This document shows, piece by piece, positions 13,020-17,652 of a stretch of DNA of 17,652 nucleotides; the first letter of the stretch is position 1, and every line of letters starts with the position of its first letter. The DNA lies in NCBI GenBank assembly GCA_910587035.1, contig CAJUMQ010000034.1, forward strand, positions 1-17,652, read 5' to 3'. The notes beneath the pieces were generated by a model, which made no database searches, was not told where the DNA came from, and was given only the letters and a program-made list of their open reading frames with translations. This DNA comes from an uncultured Desulfovibrio sp. (GTDB lineage: Bacteria; Desulfobacterota; Desulfovibrionia; Desulfovibrionales; Desulfovibrionaceae). The position numbers and the translations under genes are program-made.

Positions 13020-13889
13020 CAGGGGCAAGCCGGCAAACCAATTACTATGAAGGCGTTTGCCCAATTTCTTGGCCATGAGCATGACGGAAAGATCAATGCC
13101 TGGAGAAAGGGACAATGGCCATCAGCGGAAGATATTGCCATTCTGCATGATAAGCTTGGATTTAATTACCGCTGGCTTTTGACTGGAGAGGGAACGCCCA
13201 GGGAAAACCGTCAAACAGATACTCAATTTTTTAAAACTGAACTTGAGGAGATATATTTGATGAACGATGAAAATGAAAAAAAGCAGGTAGCGGCTCCGGT
13301 GGGTGATAGTTTCCCTTATGGCGCGGCTCACGGGGCCCAATTAGCTCTTTCATATAATAGTCGCTTAATGGGTTACGCAACTTTTTATCGTACTATGGAA
13401 GACGCTTTTTATCGCTTTAGTAAATCTCTTGCGGAAGCATACGGGCCAGGTGGTCATCTTACGCACATTAATGAGTTTGCCGAAATTTACGCAGCCCCCG
13501 ATGGAGATAGGAGTACTCAGCAAAGTGATACATGGTCAATACACACCAAGCTCACCTCACCGCACCGCCTTGAAGCTGATTTCTCACTTGGAGGTGAGAT
13601 ATATATTCCAATAGGTGGCGCAACACTCACTCTGCCGTTCAATTTCTATTTGAGTGAGCCTGATGTTTATAAAATTCATATCAATTGCGCTAATAAAGAT
13701 TATTTTTACTACGATGATGTAAATGCATCTCGTGAAGAAGTAACTGATGCGCTTAAAGCCATGCACAACGGTCTCAATGAAAAAAACATGGCTGGTATCA
13801 TTTCTTGTTTCTCTCTTCTTTTCCCACCAGAAATACCAAGTAACCTGAAATATCTAATGGAGAAATCAATAAATAAAAGTTTAATATAA
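12969..13889 (+). CDS. CI-like phage repressor with unfamiliar C-terminal domain
   Basis: A 306-residue protein. Residues 1-80 resemble the CI-repressor HTH family: MKAFAQFLGHEHDGKINAWR followed by KGQWPSAEDIAILHDKLGFN and the typical WLLTGEGTP ending (69-77). The remaining 225 residues are not the usual LexA/S24 peptidase dimerisation domain. No Ser-Lys protease signature (ASM/S...K) is seen, and I recognise no family in this beta-rich part (LGGEIYIPIGGATLTLPFNF). RecA-induced self-cleavage is therefore not expected. ATG 12969 is used in place of TTG 12963, since it starts the conserved part; no strong ribosome site is present, and mRNA may have a short leader. It is divergent from the Cro-like gene with repeated boxes between. 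The C-terminal half is more AT-rich than the DNA following the gene. Confidence 0.72.
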   Translation: MSRDFSQLFEIIRNKFIQGQAGKPITMKAFAQFLGHEHDGKINAWRKGQWPSAEDIAILHDKLGFNYRWLLTGEGTPRENRQTDTQFFKTELEEIYLMNDENEKKQVAAPVGDSFPYGAAHGAQLALSYNSRLMGYATFYRTMEDAFYRFSKSLAEAYGPGGHLTHINEFAEIYAAPDGDRSTQQSDTWSIHTKLTSPHRLEADFSLGGEIYIPIGGATLTLPFNFYLSEPDVYKIHINCANKDYFYYDDVNASREEVTDALKAMHNGLNEKNMAGIISCFSLLFPPEIPSNLKYLMEKSINKSLI

Positions 13890-13891
13890 AA

Positions 13892-13933
13892 GACGCCACC
13901 ATCACCGCTTGGCTGTCGGGCAAGAGTAATTGA
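13892..13933 (+). pseudogene. Possible 3' relic of a displaced gene
   Basis: Directly after the repressor stop, a frame reads DATITAWLSGKSN and ends with TGA at 13931-13933. It is followed by the ribosome site of the next gene. Base composition matches the GC-richer phage genes, not the AT-rich repressor end. It looks like the last codons of an earlier gene whose body was replaced. Thirteen codons give only weak support. Confidence 0.3.
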
Positions 13934-13956
13934 TTTCAACACGGGGAGGGTCATCA

Positions 13957-14273
13957 ATGAGGATTAAATCCTGATCGCGCTGCTGACCGTTCTGATCTGC
14001 TGCGGCATGGCGCAGGCCAAAGAATGGTATGAAGGCTGAACGCTCCAGAAAGTGACTGTGGAGAAATTCATTGCGGCTCTGCCAGAAAACCAACTTGCCA
14101 CAACTGCCACTTGGATCACAGGAGCCATGTCCAGAGATACTTTGGAAAGTGTGTCTCTGGATGACCTTAAGCTGGCAACTGAAGAAGTCGTAAAATGTAT
14201 AAAGGTCGCGCCGGATGTTTATCCTGACGCTCCAGAAAACTGGCGCATCTATATGCGAGTATATGCCAGATAG
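13957..14273 (+). pseudogene. Broken gene for a small exported protein
   Basis: ATG 13957 has GGGGAGGG about eight bases upstream and opens MRIK, then meets TGA at 13972. Shifted by one base, the sequence continues as a clear signal peptide, LIALLTVLICCGMAQA, with a likely cleavage after AQA, then KEWYEG, and hits TGA at 14037. In the same frame it resumes as TLQKVTVEKFIAALPENQLA and on to ENWRIYMRVYAR, stopping at TAG 14271. One missing base near 13969 and one TGA (easily from GGA) thus break what was a gene of about 105 codons for a secreted or periplasmic protein. A GTG at 14052 could still start the last 73 codons, but without the signal peptide. The family function is not known to me. 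Confidence 0.6.
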
Positions 14274-14352
14274 CAGTCAAGTACAAGTATCCTTGGCTCG
14301 TTTCCATAATTGAGGAAAAATCTTGTAAATGAACCGAATAATAGTAGGACAT

Positions 14353-14402
14353 ACTCCAGATGCGAAAAGCTCATGTAGCGACTCCATTTTCGCATTTGGA
14401 GT
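14353..14402. repeat. 16-bp inverted repeat with an alternative inner hairpin
   Basis: ACTCCAGATGCGAAAA (14353-14368) and TTTTCGCATTTGGAGT (14387-14402) are complementary at 15 of 16 positions around an 18-base loop. The loop ends with a second ACTCCA (14381-14386), which can pair with the same TGGAGT at 14397-14402. The outer and inner hairpins therefore exclude one another. It lies about 30 bases upstream of the RusA-like gene. There is no T tract, so it is not an ordinary terminator. The gap 14274-14432 holds nothing else. Confidence 0.6.
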
Positions 14403-14432
14403 TAATATTCCTATTTCGATTTATAAATCAAA

Positions 14433-14942
14433 ATGATGAAATACAGCAATAAAATGAATGAAGCACAAGAAAAAATTGAGTATGGCGAGTTTGTGATACA
14501 TTTACAAGAGTGCCCGGCGTCGCTACAATCATCAAGTAAAATAAAAGAAGAATATCAAAATAAGATACGCGGTTTAATAAGAAGTTGCAATAATATATTT
14601 GTAAGAGAAATAGGAGTGAATATAGAGTGGATAACATCACCAAAATTAAAATATGAAACTGATAAAGCTTATGATATTGATAATATTATTAAACCTACAT
14701 TAGATGCTATGACTGGTAAAAGGGGTGTGTTTATCGATGATTGCCAAGTTCAAAATGTAACGTGTTATTGGATCGATAAAAATTCCGAAGATTCACCGGA
14801 TGAATTATATATCAGAATTTTTGCCTTGGAAAAGAATAATGATTATGTATTTCAAAAAGATAATATAGTTTTTTCAATTATCAGGACCAATATATTATTT
14901 GGTTCCGATAAAACACAAAGAGATAGCAAAATATATCTTTAA
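14433..14942 (+). CDS. RusA-like Holliday junction resolvase
   Basis: A 169-residue protein of the RusA crossover-junction endonuclease family, which cuts four-way DNA junctions as a dimer using metal held by aspartates. The core is YDIDNIIKPTLDAMTGKRGV then FIDDCQVQNV: the D-x-DN motif and the DD pair are intact. The C-terminus, about 40 residues beyond the core, is not typical of the family, which usually ends near 120-140 residues. Start is uncertain: ATG 14433, 14436 or 14454, none with a clear ribosome site. A TTATAA at 14421-14426 may be a -10 box. The gene is AT-rich, unlike the phage genes to its left, so it may be separately acquired. It overlaps the following small frame by 44 bases. 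Confidence 0.75.
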   Translation: MMKYSNKMNEAQEKIEYGEFVIHLQECPASLQSSSKIKEEYQNKIRGLIRSCNNIFVREIGVNIEWITSPKLKYETDKAYDIDNIIKPTLDAMTGKRGVFIDDCQVQNVTCYWIDKNSEDSPDELYIRIFALEKNNDYVFQKDNIVFSIIRTNILFGSDKTQRDSKIYL

Positions 14943-15120
14943 TACTTGCAACAAACTCTATAAGTTACAAAATTCTGGTAACGAAAGAAATGTAGCAATA
15001 TCCAATTCAGCATGGCCAATGGCAGCAATTAAATACCATATAACACGCATAAACAAATCTGGATTTCCTTGTATCAAATTAGAGCAAATAGAAGAGTATA
15101 TCGACAGTTTTGGTGATTAA
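14899..15120 (+). CDS. Hypothetical 73-residue protein downstream of the RusA-like gene
   Basis: A TTG-initiated frame overlapping the end of the RusA-like gene by 44 bases and ending at TAA 15118-15120, exactly at a terminator hairpin. The translation (IKHKEIAKYIFNTCNKLYKL, later IKLEQIEEYIDSFGD) reads as a plausible helical protein, and base usage matches the RusA-like gene. No ribosome site or ATG is seen before an internal ATG far downstream, so translation may be coupled to the upstream gene. No family is recognised. It could be a real partner of the resolvase, or chance reading in AT-rich DNA. Confidence 0.45.
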   Translation: MVPIKHKEIAKYIFNTCNKLYKLQNSGNERNVAISNSAWPMAAIKYHITRINKSGFPCIKLEQIEEYIDSFGD

Positions 15121-15142
15121 AACCCCCGGCTTTCACCGGGGG
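15117..15142 (-). terminator. Intrinsic terminator of the amidoligase operon
   Basis: CCCCCGG (15123-15129), loop CTTTCA and CCGGGGG (15136-15142) form a perfect 7-bp GC stem. Read on the minus strand it is followed by TTTTAAT. It sits 25 bases after the stop of the 75-residue minus-strand gene. On the plus strand no T run follows. Confidence 0.7.
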
Positions 15143-15167
15143 CCAACGCAAACGAAAACCAAACCAG

Positions 15168-15395
15168 TTATTCAAGGGCTGTTATGCGGCCTGTGGCGAA
15201 CATATCCGCCACAAGATCCTCAACTGAACTGGTTCGCAGGACATCACCATTCCACATTTTCTCCCGCTTCGCAATGCCCACCATCCACTCTTCGATAGTC
15301 GGCTCAGGAATAAACTTGCTTTGCCACAATTTTTCCGCAATTTCCCGCACACTGTCCGCCTCAAATTCAAATCCGTCATAATACCTGTAACGCAT
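15168..15395 (-). CDS. Hypothetical 75-residue protein next to amidoligase
   Basis: An acidic 75-residue cytoplasmic protein (MRYRYYDGFEFEADSVREIA at the start, ending FATGRITALE) with aromatic residues at the front and a helical remainder. No family is recognised. ATG 15395 has GGGAGGG four bases upstream, a very strong site; the longer open frame to 15452 crosses a GC-rich hairpin and is rejected. It lies 63 bases after the amidoligase stop on the same strand and is followed by a terminator, so it is the last gene of that transcript. Conserved small genes beside amidoligases can be their substrates or modulators; here that is only suggested by position. Confidence 0.65.
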   Translation of the reverse strand: MRYRYYDGFEFEADSVREIAEKLWQSKFIPEPTIEEWMVGIAKREKMWNGDVLRTSSVEDLVADMFATGRITALE

Positions 15396-15413
15396 ATATC
15401 CCTCCCTGGGGAA

Positions 15414-15445
15414 GCGGGGAACGCCCGCGTAGCGGAGCGTCCCGC
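15414..15445. repeat. GC-rich hairpin between amidoligase and the 75-residue gene
   Basis: GCGGGGAACGC (15414-15424) and GCGTCCCGC (15437-15445) pair with a two-base bulge. Inside, CCGC/GCGG pairs around GTA, so almost the whole segment folds. It resembles REP-type intergenic palindromes and could stabilise or attenuate the polycistronic mRNA. It has no U tract. Confidence 0.45.
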
Positions 15446-15458
15446 TCCTCAATTTCCA

Positions 15459-16433
15459 CTAGGCGGCCACCGCCAGCACAGCCGCCCTGCGCTGGTAAAA
15501 AAGGGCCACGGCCTCGGCTATTCCGTTCCAGAGGCTTTCCGCCGCATTGGCCGCGCCAGCCTCTGTGGTGTGTCCATTGAACTTATAAGCGGCCACGCCG
15601 TCAACCTTTATGGCGGTTATTTCCATTCCGGCCTTGCGCAGGCGGGTTACGGCGGCGCGGGCTGTGATGTCCAGCCAGCCAAAAGCGGCGCACATTTCAT
15701 CCAGCCTGACCACTCCCTGACTGGCGAACATTTGCGCCAGCCTGGCCTGCACACTGGAAAGCGCGGGCAAGGCAGCCGGAGCGGATTGCACCGCCGCATG
15801 GCCATCCGCAACGCGCTTGCATTCATCAATAAAGGCAGCCAGAAAACGAACCCAGTTGGCAATCTTGGCGGCATTGACCGTGCCGGAATGCTGGCGGAAT
15901 TCAATGGTTCCATGACGGCCAAGAGATTGCAGATTCACCTTGAAATAACGGTCATGCTGCAGCTCAACCAAATTTTGAATGGATGTCGCATTGTCAAGAA
16001 GTCCGCGCACAAATCCGCAAATGGACTTGCAGTAACGGTTTTCATTGCCCCTGCGGCTCCTGGGCATAAAGGCGTCAATTTCACACTCGTGGGCGGCGTA
16101 GCGGCGCATAATGGCCTTCAGGTGTCCAAGATTCAAATCGGATGCGTCAAAGTGGACATGCAGCCCGCAGGAGGAATTCACGGTCGCGCCAGCATCGTCC
16201 AGCGCCCTGGCCACAATCTCGGCCTCGGCAATACCGGCCTCGCCGTCCAAGATAGGGGAAACAATCTCAAAACCATTGCGCACTGAAGCATCAGACACGA
16301 TCTTCCAGTGATTGCGGGTGGCGTGGTTATAGTCTTCGGACACGATATTTATATTCACGGCGCGGAGGGCGCTGCTGGCGGTTTCACGATTGATGCCTGC
16401 GATTTCCATTTCGATTCCAAACCTGCGTTCCAT
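15459..16433 (-). CDS. Amidoligase family enzyme (Amidoligase_2)
   Basis: A 324-residue protein of the glutamine-synthetase-fold amidoligases, which use ATP to join a carboxylate to an amine. Key segments: FGIEMEIAG (5-13, metal-binding glutamates E8, E10), WKIVSDAS (43-50), GFEIVSPIL (54-62, E56), CGLHVHFDAS (89-98, H92, H94), RYFKVNLQSL (162-171) and GTIEFRQHSGT (175-185, E178, R180, H182). All are intact. After an Ala/Pro linker, residues about 226-285 look like a small winged-helix (DUF3489-like) domain: LDEMCAAFGWLDITARAAVT then RLRKAGMEI. The start ATG 16433 has AAGGTG seven bases upstream. A 49-bp leader shared with the gene at 16774 lies about 48 bases before the start. Substrate unknown; neighbouring small proteins are candidates. 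Confidence 0.87.
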   Translation of the reverse strand: MERRFGIEMEIAGINRETASSALRAVNINIVSEDYNHATRNHWKIVSDASVRNGFEIVSPILDGEAGIAEAEIVARALDDAGATVNSSCGLHVHFDASDLNLGHLKAIMRRYAAHECEIDAFMPRSRRGNENRYCKSICGFVRGLLDNATSIQNLVELQHDRYFKVNLQSLGRHGTIEFRQHSGTVNAAKIANWVRFLAAFIDECKRVADGHAAVQSAPAALPALSSVQARLAQMFASQGVVRLDEMCAAFGWLDITARAAVTRLRKAGMEITAIKVDGVAAYKFNGHTTEAGAANAAESLWNGIAEAVALFYQRRAAVLAVAA

Positions 16434-16480
16434 CTTACAACACCTTGAAATGTTTTAGTTTTTACGTTTTCGTTGATGTT

Positions 16481-16529
16481 TGTTTAACTCTTACCCAAAA
16501 CATTGCAAGTCTTTGTTGCTGATTTTATT
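16481..16529 (-). repeat. 49-bp leader repeat, copy 1, upstream of amidoligase
   Basis: This stretch matches 16812-16860 at 44 of 49 positions, with only one mismatch in the first 34 bases. On the minus strand both copies contain GACTTGCAATGTTTTG and end about 40-50 bases before a start codon. A shared regulator or shared promoter is likely. The rest of the gap 16434-16588 holds the terminator at 16544-16565 and nothing else noticed. Confidence 0.7.
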
Positions 16530-16543
16530 ATTTATTTTCAAAT

Positions 16544-16565
16544 AAAAAACCCCGCCGGAGCGGGG
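16544..16565 (-). terminator. Intrinsic terminator of the 61-residue gene
   Basis: CCCCGC (16550-16555), loop CGGA and GCGGGG (16560-16565) form a 6-bp perfect GC stem. On the minus strand it is followed by TTTTTTATT. It lies 23 bases past the stop of the small gene, so the amidoligase just beyond probably has its own promoter in the leader repeat. Confidence 0.75.
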
Positions 16566-16588
16566 AAAAACTTTAAGAATAAATCAGT

Positions 16589-16774
16589 CTAAATCAGATA
16601 TGGTAAATACATTGCATCAAGGCCTGTAATATCTGTAAAAACTTCTTCTGCTGTAATAGTGGTGTCATAATTATTTTGTATCATTTCAATTTCATGAAGC
16701 GCATCCCACAACATATTGTTTGCTTCTTCATGACTGACATTTTCATTTTTCATTATAAGGGCTACCAGATTCAT
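16589..16774 (-). CDS. Hypothetical 61-residue acidic protein
   Basis: A small acidic protein (MNLVALIMKNENVSHEEANN at the start, ending LDAMYLPYLI), mostly helical, with no signal peptide, membrane span or known motif. ATG 16774 has AAGGAG six bases upstream. The first helix (NLVALIMKNENVSHEEANNM) has the look of short plasmid and phage proteins of unknown role. It has its own leader (second copy of the 49-bp repeat) and its own terminator, so it is an independent transcript that should be co-regulated with the amidoligase. A partner or substrate role is possible but rests only on the shared leader. Confidence 0.65.
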   Translation of the reverse strand: MNLVALIMKNENVSHEEANNMLWDALHEIEMIQNNYDTTITAEEVFTDITGLDAMYLPYLI

Positions 16775-16811
16775 TTTATACTCCTTGCGTTTTTTCGTTT
16801 GCGTTGTGTGT

Positions 16812-16860
16812 TGTTTAACTCTTACGCAAAACATTGCAAGTCTTTTATATTGATTTTATT
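16812..16860 (-). repeat. 49-bp leader repeat, copy 2, upstream of the 61-residue gene
   Basis: Near-identical partner of 16481-16529 (44 of 49 positions). It ends 38 bases before ATG 16774 and begins 8 bases after the stop of the integrase. On the minus strand it includes TTGCAA, a possible -35 box, though no clear -10 at normal spacing is seen, so an activator-dependent promoter or an operator is possible. Confidence 0.7.
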
Positions 16861-16867
16861 CAATTTT

Positions 16868-17652
16868 TTATCTACCCAGGATTGCATGGGCGCATTTTAA
16901 ATCAAGGAAGTCAGCCCATGCCTGCATCATGCGCTTGCGGTCATCCATGAGCTCTGATCTCTGGTAGGCAGCTCTTACCCGGTTCTGATCAATATGCGCA
17001 AGCTGGCGCTCAATTACTTCGCTGGGCCAGCCCATGTCGGAAAGAGTGGTGGCAGCCATGGCCCTGAAGCCATGGGCGCAGACCACAGCCTTTTCATAGC
17101 CTATGGCACGAAGGGCCGATGTCAGAACGCAGGCATTTTCATGCCTGTTCCTGTCCCAGCGGGATGGAAACAGCCAGCGATATTTGCCGGTCAGCTTTTG
17201 GAGCTCGCGCAGGACATCCAAAGTCTGTGTAGCCAGTGGGACAAGGTGCGGCCTTTTCATCTTCATTTTTTCAGGTGGAATGCGCCAGAGATTGGCATCC
17301 CATTTTATTTCAGACCATTCCGCTCCAACAAGCTCCCCAGCCCTGACGAATGTCAGAACAGCCAGCTTCAGGGACAGCCGTCTTTGTCGGAAGCGATACT
17401 CCTCAATCTTTTTCATCAGCAGGCCGATTTCCCTGGGCTCTGTGATGGCAGCCCTTGGCCTCGATTTGTATCTGGTGAGCGCAAAGCCGATATCCCTTGT
17501 GGGATCGCTGGTGACATAGCCACAGGCAATGCCATAACGCATGGCCTGGCTGATATGGCTCTTGATTTTTCTTGCCTTGACATAGGTGCCCCGGGCTTCA
17601 ATCTTGCGCAAAATGGCAAGTATCATGGGCGGAGTGATTTTACGCGGGTCCT
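16868..17652 (-). CDS. P4-type tyrosine integrase, N-terminus beyond the window
   Basis: The C-terminal 261 residues of a prophage/island integrase of the P4 (DUF4102) type, partial at the right edge. The frame is open through 17652 (DPRKITPPM precedes the first ATG at 17626), and that ITPPM-LAILRKIEARG segment is the normal middle of these proteins, so 17626 is not the start. The catalytic domain shows the arginine in FVRAGELVGAEW, a CAHGFRAMAAT box with the His and second Arg, LAHIDQNRVRAAYQR with the third His and the Tyr nucleophile, all intact. Such integrases usually lie next to a tRNA-borne att site on their 5' side, which here would be outside the window. It is a separate family from the integrase at 9745-10923. 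Confidence 0.9.
   Translation of the reverse strand, partial: DPRKITPPMILAILRKIEARGTYVKARKIKSHISQAMRYGIACGYVTSDPTRDIGFALTRYKSRPRAAITEPREIGLLMKKIEEYRFRQRRLSLKLAVLTFVRAGELVGAEWSEIKWDANLWRIPPEKMKMKRPHLVPLATQTLDVLRELQKLTGKYRWLFPSRWDRNRHENACVLTSALRAIGYEKAVVCAHGFRAMAATTLSDMGWPSEVIERQLAHIDQNRVRAAYQRSELMDDRKRMMQAWADFLDLKCAHAILGR

Noticed and set aside
14037..14039. In-frame TGA as selenocysteine codon
   Set aside because: No SECIS-like hairpin follows closely, and a separate frameshift breaks the same gene upstream, so decay is the simpler reading.
14866..15120. Frameshift joining the RusA-like gene with the downstream frame
   Set aside because: The RusA core is complete in one frame and the downstream frame shows no RusA character, so a single broken gene is not supported.
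15321..16286. 321-codon open frame on the plus strand opposite the amidoligase
   Set aside because: It is antisense to a gene with all family motifs. Its translation is Gly/His/Ala-rich without domain character, as expected for a shadow of GC-rich coding sequence.
1..17652. tRNA, rRNA or CRISPR array
   Set aside because: I saw no cloverleaf with the TTCRA arm, no rRNA stretch and no regularly spaced repeat series on either strand; a covariance search was not possible.

Overview
The window looks like an accessory (genomic-island) region of a Desulfovibrio-type bacterium. This is inferred from the phage-type small proteins, the two integrases and the mixed base composition (roughly balanced GC in the phage and recombinase genes, strongly AT-rich in the defence genes). 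No core housekeeping gene, rRNA or tRNA is seen, so the host is a guess.

Region 1 (about 99-4958, plus strand) is a three-gene restriction-modification-like operon. It has a strong promoter and a leader hairpin. The genes are a methyltransferase-like protein with motif I but no catalytic NPPY, an Eco57I-type adenine methyltransferase with NPPY, and a T5orf172 (GIY-YIG-type) nuclease fused to an SF2 helicase. The genes overlap by a few bases. The putative target-recognition part of the second methyltransferase is much more AT-rich than its surroundings.

Region 2 (4975-9429, minus strand, convergent with region 1) carries hicA-hicB, then an OLD-family ATPase/Toprim nuclease and a UvrD-like helicase, closely packed and co-oriented. 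The nuclease/helicase pair matches the Gabija layout. The toxin-antitoxin pair may lead the same transcript.

Region 3 (about 9430-14273) is a phage- or satellite-like module. It has a tyrosine integrase at the left, then a minus-strand chain of small overlapping genes (excisionase-like HTH, DUF3310-like protein, three small proteins, a Cro-like HTH). A divergent CI-like repressor with repeated AT-rich operator-like boxes follows, then a 3' gene relic and a broken gene for a small exported protein. No structural phage genes are present.

Region 4 (about 14274-15142) has a strong two-state inverted repeat, a RusA-like Holliday-junction resolvase and a small unknown gene, all AT-rich.

Region 5 (15117-16860, minus strand) holds an amidoligase and two small proteins. 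A 49-bp near-identical leader is duplicated in front of the amidoligase and one of the small genes. A P4-type integrase runs off the right edge. The best candidates for undescribed biology are the amidoligase/small-protein cassette with its duplicated regulatory leader, the paired-methyltransferase plus GIY-YIG-helicase operon, and the possible coupling of hicAB to the OLD/UvrD pair.
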